64,000 nucleotides of DNA from Ensifer canadensis (lineage in GTDB: Bacteria > Pseudomonadota > Alphaproteobacteria > Rhizobiales > Rhizobiaceae): contig NZ_CP083374.1 in NCBI RefSeq assembly GCF_017488845.2, positions 1 to 64,000 of the forward strand, in the 5' to 3' direction. The position numbers and the translations under genes were made by a program. The notes under the pieces are model-generated. The model worked only from the letters and a program-made list of their open reading frames with translations, was not told the origin of the DNA and did no database searches. Below are positions 53,323-62,703 of the stretch, in pieces (the first letter of the stretch is position 1; the number at the start of each line of letters is the position of its first letter).

Positions 53323-54501
53323 CTAGTGACCGATGCCGATTTCCCGCAAAGTCGAACGGAATGTGCGCTCGCGATCGGAATATCTGTCGACGAGCTCCGA
53401 AGCATTGAGCTTCCCCAGATGGTCGGCGACGAATTCGCTGCGGTTCTCGGCGCTGTCGATCTCGTTGATGTCGACTGCAGGCAATCCGGTGTAGCCGAGC
53501 ATTTCGCGCATGCGGTCGTCCACCGCGACCATCAGGCTCGGCACGGCCGCCTGCATGGCGATGATCGAGCCGTGGAAACGGCGACCCAGATTGAAGTCCA
53601 TCGACGAAGCCCAGGCTCGCCACTGGTTGGTGTCGAAGAAGGTGCGCACCTGGAATGGCTTGCCGAGCCTGTCGGCGCCGGGATAGGCGAGGTTGCCCAC
53701 CATCGTGCCCGACGCCGTGTCGTAGACGCGCCCCTCCCCATTGGGCTCGACGCTCATGTCGAAGTGCAGAAACTCGTCCTGGACCACGTATTGCGGGACG
53801 CTGTCGCCGCCAGGCAGAGCCTTGGCATCCAGGACCGTATCCTGATTGCCGCCAAGGTAACCGGAGAAAATGGTGCGCGCCTTGCCGACATCGACCTCAG
53901 GCAGCTTTCTGAGCGATTTCCGCATGTTGTCGGGCATGAAATAGACGGACGGGCAACCGGTCGGCCGCACGAAGTTAAAGCCTTGATCTTTCAGGAAACC
54001 TTCCGTCTCGAAGCCGCGCGTCAGGAAGAAGTGCTCACGCTCCTTGAGAATGGCCAGCAGCCGCTTCGTGCCCTCTGGCAGGTTGTTCTCCAGGTCCTTG
54101 CGGTTCTGCTGACCGATGCCGAGCATGACGATCGGCATCTTGAGCTGCTCGAGCACATCGGCTTCCGCGTCGGCCGAAAGCCCCTTGCGCAGCAGATTGG
54201 CGCAGGTGAAGACGCAGATATCGAAATTCGAATTGAATTCGTCGAGGCCGACGCCATTCTTGGCGCAATTATAGAGATGCCAGAACGGCACGTGCTTGGC
54301 GTGGGGTGAAAGCGCGCGCAGGGCACCTTCGCCAATGAGATAGTTGCCGGTGTTGCTGATATTGCGCAACTCCTGCAGAAACTCCTCTTTCGTCTCCGGC
54401 TGTTTTTGACGCTCCGCATAGGAGACGGACAAACCGTGGGCGCCATTGACGAGGCGGGTGTAGTGACCGGGAATACCGGTCACAAGAATCCTTGCAGGCA
54501 T
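53323..54501 (-). CDS. Polysaccharide pyruvyltransferase-family protein (copy 2)
   Basis: A 392-residue paralogue of copy 1, sharing NTGNYLIGEGALRAL, GCPSVYFMPDN and GRRFHGSIIAMQAAVPSLMVAVDDR. The two probably modify different sugars or linkages of the same polymer. It follows the fused glycosyltransferase after 36 bp on the same strand. Confidence 0.85.
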   Translation of the reverse strand: MPARILVTGIPGHYTRLVNGAHGLSVSYAERQKQPETKEEFLQELRNISNTGNYLIGEGALRALSPHAKHVPFWHLYNCAKNGVGLDEFNSNFDICVFTCANLLRKGLSADAEADVLEQLKMPIVMLGIGQQNRKDLENNLPEGTKRLLAILKEREHFFLTRGFETEGFLKDQGFNFVRPTGCPSVYFMPDNMRKSLRKLPEVDVGKARTIFSGYLGGNQDTVLDAKALPGGDSVPQYVVQDEFLHFDMSVEPNGEGRVYDTASGTMVGNLAYPGADRLGKPFQVRTFFDTNQWRAWASSMDFNLGRRFHGSIIAMQAAVPSLMVAVDDRMREMLGYTGLPAVDINEIDSAENRSEFVADHLGKLNASELVDRYSDRERTFRSTLREIGIGH

Positions 54502-54537
54502 GCAATCGACCTTTCTGCTTGAAATACCGGCGTGGGC

Positions 54538-57213
54538 TCAACTGGCCGCCCGGATGCCGGCGTCTACCGCTGGATCCGCTGGAAAGACGGCCGTTCTTGA
54601 CTGGGACGAGTTATCGACCCAGGTGTCGCACCACGCGAGAAACTGCGAAAACGAGGATGTCCACGAACGACGGGATGCAGTCTTGATGCAGCCTTCGATC
54701 AGCGGAGCAAGTTGGTCTGGGTTGCGGGCAACCGCCTCGATGGCCTGTGCCATCGACCTGACGACTTCGGGATCGGCCGCCGCATGGATCAGCACGCCAT
54801 CTTCGCCGTCGATGATGAGTTCGTCGACGGCGCCAACCGCCGTGGCAATCGGAACGCATCCGAGCTGCTGCGCCTCGGCGATGGCAAGCGGCGCGCCTTC
54901 CCAACGGGACGGCATGACGAGCACATCCGCCCAGGACAGTGCCTTGATGAGTTCCTTGCTGGCGAAGGCCGGTGGACGGACGTCGACGGAGAGATCCTTC
55001 AATCGTTCCGTCCATGAGACGCTCGAGTCGGCAAGAATCTCGCCGCCGACGGCACGCGCCTCGAATGGAACATTCCTCGCGCGAAGCTCGGACAGCGTCG
55101 CTGCCAGCCTGTCGATCCCCTTCTGCCGATCAAGCCGCCCCATGTAGAGTACATGCAAGCGCGCATCGTCGCGCGGCTGCCGTCGGGCGGCGATCACGTC
55201 TGCCTGGACTTTCGGTGGCACCGTAAAGCCCGCGCTGTTGGAGACGGCAAAGACCTTTGCGTGCGGCACGCCAAAACTGTGCAGGTAGGTCTTCAACTGC
55301 TCGGAGCAGGTCAGGAACGCGTCGTAGCAATGTTCGTGGGCTATCGCGGCAAAAGGCTGGCCCGCCGGGCGCTTGAACGCAGTGTTGTCGACGACGTGAA
55401 GATAGCATGCCGTGCGCGTTCCCTCGGAACGCAGCCGGGCGATGAGGGGATGGACGGCCATGACATGGTTGTTGATCACCAGATCGAAACCAGACAGCTG
55501 GCCCTTCAACGCCTGCCAATCGACGCCATGCCCGTCAGCGATGAAATCCTGTCCGAGGAATGAGCCCGACCCGCCCCATGCAGGAACGCCGGCATCCCAG
55601 AAGTGAATGTGATCAAAGCTCGCATCGAATTCGTCGATGACATCCATCTTGGCGCTGCCGAGCACGAACAGATGTGTTTCGAAACCGGTTCGCTTCAGCT
55701 CGCGCGCGACAGCATAAATGACCTTTTCGGCTCCCCCGAAAGAGGCATTCGGCACCAGCAGAGCCGCGGTGCGCTTGCCGGAGCTGTGACCGAGCGGCAG
55801 GATCGGCGAACCACCGACTTCCCTTCGCAGCTCCTTGTATAGCTCGCCATAGGGCACCAGCCGCGACGGCCGCCACGTCCACCGTTTGCCCGCCGTATGG
55901 CGCAAGGGGCTGGAAGCGATGGCATTGATGCAATTGATCATCATCTGCTGCGGGGTGATCAGCGAGCGGCGCGACAGGCTCTTGGGGAATGGAAAGCGAA
56001 CTTTCAGCAGCGTCACCGTCGGCCAGACCTGCTGGTTGCCGATCGATGCGAACCACTCCAGCGCGTTGTTCTGGATCACGTCTCTGACCAGCGGCGTCGG
56101 AAGGAAAACAAGATCCGCCGGCCCGACATTCTGCGAACCTGCCGGTAGCGCAACTGCCTCGATCCCGCGCTTCACGCCGTCATTTGCAAGCTGCACGAAC
56201 AACGCGTTGGTATTTTCGCTCAACCGCTCCAGGTGGGCGAGAATGTTTGGAAGCATGCGCGAGCGCAATAAGAGATCGAAAGCCGAACCACTGCCCGCCA
56301 CGAGAAAGGGCGGGAAGTGTGCATTGTCGGGTTCGCCGACATTTGCCCAGAACGCCGGGATGATATCGTCCAGCCGAAGCACGGTTGGTGCCTTGGTCGG
56401 ATCGGTAAACAGCGAGATCGACGCATTTTCGGTGCGGGCGAAGAGATAGCGCGGCGCTTCCTCATGCTCGAAATCGACGAGCATCGGCCGGCGATACAGA
56501 GCCTTGTGGCGTTTTCTGAGGTAACTGACCGAAGTAGCGCGTTCCCGGTTGGCTTCCTTGAAACGGCTTTCGGCGCGCAACCGATACTCAAAGACCGTGT
56601 CGTGGCATGGCACCCCGACGAAGCCGTTCTCGATGCAGGACAACCAGAATTCCCAGTCTTCAAATCCGTTCTGCCGGTCGTCGCTGAAGCGCACGCCGGC
56701 GCGGAAAACGTCGATGGAAATCAGCGACCCCGTGTCGCAAATGTTGTCCGTGATGCAATGCGCCAGCCGCGAATACTGATTGCCGTAATGCGCGCGCCAG
56801 GATACCGAGAACGTATCGATGTTGGTATAGACCCAGCCACAAGCACTGCTGCCGAGCTTTTCATAGAGGGTCTCGATGGTGCGAGGCAGGACGCGATTGT
56901 CGGCATCGAGGAAATACACCGCCCGCGCCTCGGGCAGATGCTCGAGAATGAAGTCGATGGCGCGGTTGCGGGCACCACCCGGCCCCGCGTTGCGGCCGAA
57001 TATCACGTGAATGAACGGATGGACCGCAGCATAGAGCAACAGCTGGTCGAACGTTTCGTGGCACGGGTCGCCATCGACCGAAACCACGATCGCAAGCCTG
57101 GAGGTGTTCAGATCGGACGCAAGAGCGGATTCGATGGCTTCCAGGACAAGCGCCGCATGACCGTAAAGCGGCATCGCGATGGCGATGAGATCGGCCTCTG
57201 GATTACCTGGCAT
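54538..57213 (-). CDS. Fused GT2-GT4 glycosyltransferase
   Basis: An 891-residue fusion of two glycosyltransferases. Residues about 8-240 are a GT-A fold GT2 domain with VSVDGDP and the metal-binding DAD (103-105, VYFLDADNR). A long linker of about 230 residues follows. Residues about 490-870 are a GT-B fold GT4 domain: GGAEKVIYAVARELKRTG, LHVLYMGRLDRQKGIDRL and the EX7E segment MPSRWEGAPLAIAEAQQLG. Two sugars could be added in sequence by one protein. It overlaps the upstream gene by 11 bases. Confidence 0.88.
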   Translation of the reverse strand: MPGNPEADLIAIAMPLYGHAALVLEAIESALASDLNTSRLAIVVSVDGDPCHETFDQLLLYAAVHPFIHVIFGRNAGPGGARNRAIDFILEHLPEARAVYFLDADNRVLPRTIETLYEKLGSSACGWVYTNIDTFSVSWRAHYGNQYSRLAHCITDNICDTGSLISIDVFRAGVRFSDDRQNGFEDWEFWLSCIENGFVGVPCHDTVFEYRLRAESRFKEANRERATSVSYLRKRHKALYRRPMLVDFEHEEAPRYLFARTENASISLFTDPTKAPTVLRLDDIIPAFWANVGEPDNAHFPPFLVAGSGSAFDLLLRSRMLPNILAHLERLSENTNALFVQLANDGVKRGIEAVALPAGSQNVGPADLVFLPTPLVRDVIQNNALEWFASIGNQQVWPTVTLLKVRFPFPKSLSRRSLITPQQMMINCINAIASSPLRHTAGKRWTWRPSRLVPYGELYKELRREVGGSPILPLGHSSGKRTAALLVPNASFGGAEKVIYAVARELKRTGFETHLFVLGSAKMDVIDEFDASFDHIHFWDAGVPAWGGSGSFLGQDFIADGHGVDWQALKGQLSGFDLVINNHVMAVHPLIARLRSEGTRTACYLHVVDNTAFKRPAGQPFAAIAHEHCYDAFLTCSEQLKTYLHSFGVPHAKVFAVSNSAGFTVPPKVQADVIAARRQPRDDARLHVLYMGRLDRQKGIDRLAATLSELRARNVPFEARAVGGEILADSSVSWTERLKDLSVDVRPPAFASKELIKALSWADVLVMPSRWEGAPLAIAEAQQLGCVPIATAVGAVDELIIDGEDGVLIHAAADPEVVRSMAQAIEAVARNPDQLAPLIEGCIKTASRRSWTSSFSQFLAWCDTWVDNSSQSRTAVFPADPAVDAGIRAAS

Positions 57214-58684
57214 TCAGGGCCTCCGTCGACTGCTTTACCAGTCGGAAGCTCGACAACTTGAGCCAGCAAAAATCGACGGTCTCATCCACGGCCCGGCTGA
57301 GGATGATCAGATCCATTGGAACGCGGATCGCTTCGTCCATCTGCATGCTGATGCTGATGGATTGCTGGCCACCGACTTCGCGCCAGCCGCTGAACAGGGT
57401 CGAAGGTTTCACCGAACCCTTGCGTGCGAGCTCGGCGACTTCCGCGCGCGCGTTCGAACTGGCGGGGCTCAAGAGAAAACTGACGGCTGCCGGCGCGCCC
57501 TTGGGATGATCGATAATGGCGCTTGCCGACAACGAGACGGTGCCAGGCTCGATGGCGCGGTTGATCGCCCCGGCTGAGATACCGGTCGGCAGCGGGTGGC
57601 AGACGATCGCATGTTCGTGTTCGAGGAACCGGATCGTCTGGAAATCCGGGACGATCTGGGTCACCGAAACGTCAGTGATCTGGCTGAGCTTCTCGATCCC
57701 CAGCCTGTAATCGACGGTAAATTGTCCTTCCAGCAAACTGGTGGGAGCGATCATGTTCGCGGTGCTGGCGGGCTTGACCCCGGGCAGCCCCGTAAACACC
57801 CGGAACGCAAGCGGGCGCAGGTCAAGGTCAGGATGCGGATGTTCCGATCGCGCCGAGTAGCGCTCGCTGGCGATGTGGTGCCCGAGCGAAAGGCCAAGCG
57901 CGTCGGAGCCGCTTGCAGATACGCGCAGGCGAAGTGTCCTTGCCGCGCCGCCGCACGCACGCGGCAGAGAAAAGAAGTTCCAGCCGGAAACCAGGCCGAC
58001 ATAGGGAACATTCCATTCCGCCACGCCTTCGCCACTTTCCAGGTAGTTCAAAGTGACGATGAGCTCTCCACTGCCCTTCGGCAATGAGTGCAGGTGAAGC
58101 GCGAAGCCGGCGACCCCGAGGCTCGAGACGGGCAGGAGCTGCTCGATGAACGCGCTGCTCAACAGCTGCCCTACACCCTCGTCCTTCGGATCGGCAAAGG
58201 GATCATGGGCAAAGACTTCGGCAACCGGCTCCCAGTTTCGCGCATGGAAGGCGTCTTCCAGAAGGCGATAGTTTTCGAACAGTTCTTCGCGCTCACGCCT
58301 CAGCATGGCGAGTTCCGACGTGATCGAAGCCGAATATCGGGCGAGCCGGCCTACTCCGTCTTCGGCAAGCGCACGCAGGAGCGCCGAGCTCTCCGCCACA
58401 TTGACCGGGTCAAGACGCAGGACCGCCAGCTCCGGGAGCGTTCGCAAGGCAGACAGTCGCGCCAGCCCCTTCTTCAGGTCCACCTCTGCCTTGTCGGAAA
58501 AGGCGACCGCGGCGATCGGAAACGTATCCTTCAACGTGTCGAAGGAACCACCGTCGGCTTCCACATAGTCCACCAGATGGGCAACATTGCTGCCCTGCAA
58601 GATCGCCCGATCGCGATCCGATGCCAGAAGCAGCTTTTTCAAACCGAGCCGAGGCCCCATGGCGGAGTGTCTTACTTCTTGCAC
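57203..58684 (-). CDS. Unrecognised 493-residue protein of the polysaccharide locus
   Basis: A 493-residue soluble protein. I do not firmly recognise a family; it may belong to a domain of unknown function seen in rhizobial polysaccharide loci. An N-terminal alpha/beta region (about 1-110) is followed by a helical stretch (MLRREREELFENYRLLEDAF), then a beta-rich half (about 160-490) resembling carbohydrate-binding folds (ALHLHSLPKGSGELIVTLNYL). There is no signal peptide. The start is 58684 or 58660 (MGPRLGLKK). It is the first gene of the unit running to 50994, with the MarR-type palindrome about 160 bp upstream. Confidence 0.7.
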   Translation of the reverse strand: MQEVRHSAMGPRLGLKKLLLASDRDRAILQGSNVAHLVDYVEADGGSFDTLKDTFPIAAVAFSDKAEVDLKKGLARLSALRTLPELAVLRLDPVNVAESSALLRALAEDGVGRLARYSASITSELAMLRREREELFENYRLLEDAFHARNWEPVAEVFAHDPFADPKDEGVGQLLSSAFIEQLLPVSSLGVAGFALHLHSLPKGSGELIVTLNYLESGEGVAEWNVPYVGLVSGWNFFSLPRACGGAARTLRLRVSASGSDALGLSLGHHIASERYSARSEHPHPDLDLRPLAFRVFTGLPGVKPASTANMIAPTSLLEGQFTVDYRLGIEKLSQITDVSVTQIVPDFQTIRFLEHEHAIVCHPLPTGISAGAINRAIEPGTVSLSASAIIDHPKGAPAAVSFLLSPASSNARAEVAELARKGSVKPSTLFSGWREVGGQQSISISMQMDEAIRVPMDLIILSRAVDETVDFCWLKLSSFRLVKQSTEALNAR

Positions 58685-58842
58685 GTAACGCCCTCAGAAG
58701 AAACGATAACGCATATCGATGGAGTTTCTGAACCGACGACAGCTATACTGTCGATCGCCATTCATCACGCTGATTACGTAGCAGTGAATTTCGCAGTGCA
58801 CAACGGCAAAATACATAGCACGCCCAACAATAAACATAACAA

Positions 58843-58863
58843 ATACTTCAATATTTGAAGTAT
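58843..58863. promoter_or_regulatory. MarR-type palindrome, copy 2 (upstream of glycosyltransferase unit)
   Basis: ATACTTCAA (58843-58851), TAT, TTGAAGTAT (58855-58863) is a perfect palindrome. It matches the palindrome before marR (60748-60772) through ATACTTCAA versus TTACTTCAA. It lies in the only non-coding gap upstream of the 58684 to 50994 unit. Confidence 0.7.
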
Positions 58864-58878
58864 ATTGAAATGCTACTG

Positions 58879-60108
58879 TCACATTGCTGCGGGACGCCCC
58901 GTCATCGTTGTCATGAGGTCTCGCTGACGCAGCAGGCAATCCTCGAGCCGGAAGCGCCGCTCGACAGTCCTTCGCGCTGCCGCCCGCATGCCGACGGACG
59001 CCTGCGGATTGCTGACGGCGCCGAGGATTGCTTCACTGAGCGCGTCGGCGTCGAAGAACGGCACAAGGATACCGTTGTGACCCGAGCGAATGACTTCGCG
59101 AACCGGAGGCGTGTCGGATCCGATAACCAAGGCGCCGCATGCCATGGCCTCGAGCACGGACCAGGAAAGCACGAACGGATAGGTCATGTAGACATGCGCA
59201 GCGGAGACCTGAAAAAGCTGGCGAAGGATGTGGTGCGGGACAACGCCTGGAAAGATGATGTTGTCAGGCGACACGTCAAGCGAGGCGAGCAGGTGCGATT
59301 TCCATGAACCACCGCCAGGAGGCGGCGGCCCGTAGCTGGTTCCGTCACCTCCGACGAAGACGAAAACCGTGTCAGGGCGCTTCTTCACGACCTGTGCGGC
59401 GGCCTGCAGTGCCTGGGGAAAACCACGATAGGGCTCAAGATCGCGGGCGACAAAGGTGACCACCGGCGGATCATTGGCCTTCAGCACGCGACCGTCCGGA
59501 AGCCGCACCGACGCCGAAGCGTTGGGGCGGAACAGCGCGGTATCGATACCTTCGTGGCAAACGGCAATGCGCTCGCGCGTATCGGCGGGATAAAGGCTCT
59601 TTTGCCATTCGGTGGGGCTGATGCCGCCATCCATGGCTTCCAGTGACAGCAATTGCGCGACGTTGCGCAGTCGCAATCTCTTGCGCTCTTCGAGGTCGGG
59701 TTGATCGTCGGGCGCAAAGCCGATATCGGCCCCCTGCGACCGATAGAAAAACTCGCAGTAGCCAAGGGCCGGAACGCGAGGAAGGGCATCCTTGACGAAC
59801 ATCATGCTGCCCCAGCCGATGTGGCCGACGACGATGTCCGGCGTCATGTCCTGTCGCGTCATCGCATCGAGCGTTTCGGCAACGCGATGTCCGATCCGGG
59901 CATGGTGATCCGGCACCGCCATGTGCCGAGCGATGGCCGCGGACATGCGCGGCCCGGGCTCGGCCCGGTGCCGAATGACGCGCACGGACGGAATCTTCTG
60001 ATCCACGGTTTCGGTGATCAGGCTGACGCTGTTGCCGGACCGCACCAGGTCAGCCGCCAACGCGGCGAACTGGCCGAAGCCGCGCCGATGAACAAATGCC
60101 ACATGCAT
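58879..60108 (-). CDS. GT4-family glycosyltransferase
   Basis: A 409-residue GT-B glycosyltransferase. An N-terminal acceptor domain begins MHVAFVHRRGFGQFAALA. The donor domain has VVTFVARDLEPYRGFPQAL and PFVLSWSVLEAMACGALVIGSD with a conserved Glu. It starts 48 bp after the marR-like gene and so is probably in its transcript. It lies just upstream of palindrome copy 2. Confidence 0.87.
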   Translation of the reverse strand: MHVAFVHRRGFGQFAALAADLVRSGNSVSLITETVDQKIPSVRVIRHRAEPGPRMSAAIARHMAVPDHHARIGHRVAETLDAMTRQDMTPDIVVGHIGWGSMMFVKDALPRVPALGYCEFFYRSQGADIGFAPDDQPDLEERKRLRLRNVAQLLSLEAMDGGISPTEWQKSLYPADTRERIAVCHEGIDTALFRPNASASVRLPDGRVLKANDPPVVTFVARDLEPYRGFPQALQAAAQVVKKRPDTVFVFVGGDGTSYGPPPPGGGSWKSHLLASLDVSPDNIIFPGVVPHHILRQLFQVSAAHVYMTYPFVLSWSVLEAMACGALVIGSDTPPVREVIRSGHNGILVPFFDADALSEAILGAVSNPQASVGMRAAARRTVERRFRLEDCLLRQRDLMTTMTGRPAAM

Positions 60109-60156
60109 GCTATCTAATCCGCTACCTGAATGACGTCCACATTGGGTTCTGCCCGG

Positions 60157-60729
60157 TCACATGTCGTAACGTGACGCGCTGCCCCAGACGAGTTCGAGTT
60201 GATGCAGGGTCTGAAAGGCGGTCTCCAGGTTCTGGCGATCCTGATGGCCGCGATTGAGCGCCCGCTCGTAGGCCATCGCCGCGTCGCGCAAGTTCGCCCT
60301 CAGCAGCCGGCCCTTTTCCGTAAGCTTGATGCGCGCCGAACGCTTGTCGCGCTGGGAGGCAACCCGATCGATATAGTCGCCATCTGCAAGTTGCTTCAGA
60401 TAGTACGACACGTTCGAGCCGACATAGTGCCCGCGATCGAGCAGCTCGGCCACCGACAGCTCGGCATCTCCGATTGCCAGCAAGACCATGGCCTGAGCCG
60501 GACCGATGTCGTCGACACGCAGCTTGGTCAGCTCGGCGCGCACCAAACCGGAAAACCGCCTGCTCACCCTCTCCATCAGGCGCGCAAGCTCGAAATAGGT
60601 CAGCTGTCGGCAATCGTTCGCGGCTTCGGCTTGATCGTGGGCTCCTACCGCCTTCGACGTCTGCTCCTCCTGCTGGAGCAACGACACATCTTTGATCCCC
60701 GTGGACGGATAGAGTACTCTTTCATTCAT
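60157..60729 (-). CDS. MarR-family regulator of the polysaccharide locus (WggR/ExpG-like)
   Basis: A 190-residue MarR-type winged-helix protein: YFELARLMERVSRRFSGLV, then LDRGHYVGSNVSYYLKQLADGDYIDR and the wing SQRDKRSARIKLTEKG. It resembles rhizobial MarR proteins of the LdtR/ExpG (WggR, MucS) type, and ExpG sits beside type I secretion genes in the S. meliloti EPS II cluster as this one does. I chose the ATG at 60729, preceded by GGAGAG. An ATG at 60741 has no ribosome-binding site. A perfect palindrome lies 19-43 bases before the start. Confidence 0.85.
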   Translation of the reverse strand: MNERVLYPSTGIKDVSLLQQEEQTSKAVGAHDQAEAANDCRQLTYFELARLMERVSRRFSGLVRAELTKLRVDDIGPAQAMVLLAIGDAELSVAELLDRGHYVGSNVSYYLKQLADGDYIDRVASQRDKRSARIKLTEKGRLLRANLRDAAMAYERALNRGHQDRQNLETAFQTLHQLELVWGSASRYDM

Positions 60730-60747
60730 CCAACTCTCCATTTCGAA

Positions 60748-60772
60748 ATTTACTTCAAATCTTGAAGTAAAT
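60748..60772. promoter_or_regulatory. MarR-type palindrome, copy 1 (divergent marR / type I secretion region)
   Basis: ATTTACTTCAA (60748-60758), ATC, TTGAAGTAAAT (60762-60772): 11-bp perfect arms with a 3-bp spacer in the 192-bp divergent region. It would control both marR and the secretion operon. It shares its core with copy 2 at 58843-58863. Confidence 0.75.
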
Positions 60773-60921
60773 CAGACTACAACATCCCCTCCCCTCTACC
60801 TTGAACTTGCATTACCTCTTGCTTTTGTGCCACACATAGCGAAGCAATACTACGCTTCACCCTATTTTAAAGCCAGACGTCCTCCACGGATGGCTTTAAC
60901 GTCAACCTCAGGCTACTGCCC

Positions 60922-62703
60922 ATGCGTGATACTGTTCGGAACGAGACGATAAGCAACGCTCAAATTTTAGGGGTTCTGCGCCAGGATGAAATTATCAATC
61001 CAAGATTGCTAATATTGCAAGCCAAGCGTGTGTTTCTTTCCGTATCACTTTACGCCGCATTGCTCAGTGTCTGCATAAGCCTGCTTCAGCTCACGATACC
61101 GCTGTTCATGTTGCAGATTCATGACAGGGTTCTCAACAGCCAGAGCTTTGATACGCTCACCATGCTGACGCTGCTCGCGATCAGCGCATTGGTCGTCTAT
61201 GGGGTCCTAGATCTTATCCGAGCCCTTGCTTTCCAAGCGATGGGCAGCGCCATCGTGCGAAGACTGAATGCTCCGGTTCTGGCATCGGCGGTGCAGGCAT
61301 CGGTGAACCAGGGGCTTACTCGCGCCGCCCAATCCCTCCGCGACCTGTCGGAACTTCGCAGCTTCCTCACTTCATCGGCTGTGGTCGCGCCGCTCGACGC
61401 CGCTTGGTCCCCGATCTTTCTAGGGGCGCTGTTCCTGCTGCATCCGCTTTTCGGCCTGATCGGCGTCGTGTCCGTGGTGTTGCTCGTGTGCTGCGGACTG
61501 GTCAACGATTTGATGACGCGCCAGCTCACCAAAGAGGCCAACCAGGCGAATGTCGAAGCGGTCTCGAAGATCGCCGGCTCCCTTAGGCACGCCGAAGCGA
61601 TCGAGGCGATGGGTATGTTGCCGGCGCTCGCAAGGCGCTGGCGTGGCCTGCAAATCCACGCTTTGGGCGCTCTTGAGGCCGGAGGAACCAGGAGCAGGGC
61701 GATGGCGTCGCTGACGCGCAGCCTGCGCTATTCGATCCAAGTGATCACGCTCGCCGCCGGCGCCCTGCTGGTTCTCGACCAGGCCATCACCCCCGGCCCG
61801 ATGATGGCTTCGAGCATCCTTGTCGGCCGTCTGCTCATCCCCTTCGACACGATCATTGAAAACTGGCGCCAATGGGTGCTTGCCATTGCCGGCTGGCGCC
61901 GGCTCGAGGCGGCGATCGGCGAAGATCTGGCAATCCGCCAGACGACACCGACGCCCCATTCGGTCGGCGACGTGGGCGACATGATTGTGGATAAACTCGT
62001 TTACGCCGTCCCCGGCGTCGAGGTTCCGATCATCAAGGGCATTTCCTTCTCGCTTTCCCCCGGCGAAGTGCTGGGCGTGGTCGGCCCGTCGGCCGCCGGA
62101 AAATCGACGCTGGCCCGGCTGCTGGTCGGCATCTTGAAGCCGACCTCGGGTGGGGTCTTTCTCGATGGCCACAATACTTATCTTTGGGAGCGCGGGTCCT
62201 TTGGGGAATCGGTCGGATACCTCCCGCAATCGGTATCGCTGCTGGAGGGCACGATCCGGGAAAACATTGCCAGAATGGAAGATGGGGACCCCTACAAGGT
62301 CATCGAGGCCGCGCGGCTTGCAGAAGTGCACGAGATGATCGGCCGCCTGCCGCTCGGCTATGACACGCCCGTCGGCGATGGTCACCTGACGCTTTCCGGT
62401 GGACAAAGGCAGCGCATCGCGCTGGCGCGCTGCCTCTACAATCGCCCGCGCCTAGTCGTTCTCGATGAACCCAATGCCAACCTCGATTCGCTTGGCGAGC
62501 GCGCGCTGGTGCGTGCGATCCAGCGCATGCGCGACCAGGGTGCCATCGTCATCATGATCGCCCACCGGCCATCGATCATGCAGGTCGCCGACAAGCTTCT
62601 TGTCCTCGAAAATGGTCGTATCAGCCAGTTTGGGCCGCGAACGGATATCCTGACGACCGTGCCTGGGCCCGGCGAAACTCGGCGCGAGGTTGCTTCCGCA
62701 TGA
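60922..62703 (+). CDS. Type I secretion ABC transporter/permease (PrtD/ExpD1-like)
   Basis: A 593-residue export ATPase: an N-terminal membrane domain (about 35-330, six helices) and a nucleotide-binding domain with Walker A GPSAAGKST (388-396), signature LSGGQRQR (491-498), Walker B LVVLDE (511-516) and H-loop IAHRP. There is no N-terminal C39 or C39-like domain. The type matches exporters of RTX-like Ca-binding proteins and the S. meliloti ExpD1/WgdA. It overlaps the HlyD gene by four bases. The exported substrate is not in the window. Confidence 0.9.
   Translation: MRDTVRNETISNAQILGVLRQDEIINPRLLILQAKRVFLSVSLYAALLSVCISLLQLTIPLFMLQIHDRVLNSQSFDTLTMLTLLAISALVVYGVLDLIRALAFQAMGSAIVRRLNAPVLASAVQASVNQGLTRAAQSLRDLSELRSFLTSSAVVAPLDAAWSPIFLGALFLLHPLFGLIGVVSVVLLVCCGLVNDLMTRQLTKEANQANVEAVSKIAGSLRHAEAIEAMGMLPALARRWRGLQIHALGALEAGGTRSRAMASLTRSLRYSIQVITLAAGALLVLDQAITPGPMMASSILVGRLLIPFDTIIENWRQWVLAIAGWRRLEAAIGEDLAIRQTTPTPHSVGDVGDMIVDKLVYAVPGVEVPIIKGISFSLSPGEVLGVVGPSAAGKSTLARLLVGILKPTSGGVFLDGHNTYLWERGSFGESVGYLPQSVSLLEGTIRENIARMEDGDPYKVIEAARLAEVHEMIGRLPLGYDTPVGDGHLTLSGGQRQRIALARCLYNRPRLVVLDEPNANLDSLGERALVRAIQRMRDQGAIVIMIAHRPSIMQVADKLLVLENGRISQFGPRTDILTTVPGPGETRREVASA

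Noticed and set aside
52520..53623. 367-codon minus-strand ORF in another frame over the pyruvyltransferases
   Set aside because: It crosses the gap between two real genes and is Arg-rich without motifs.
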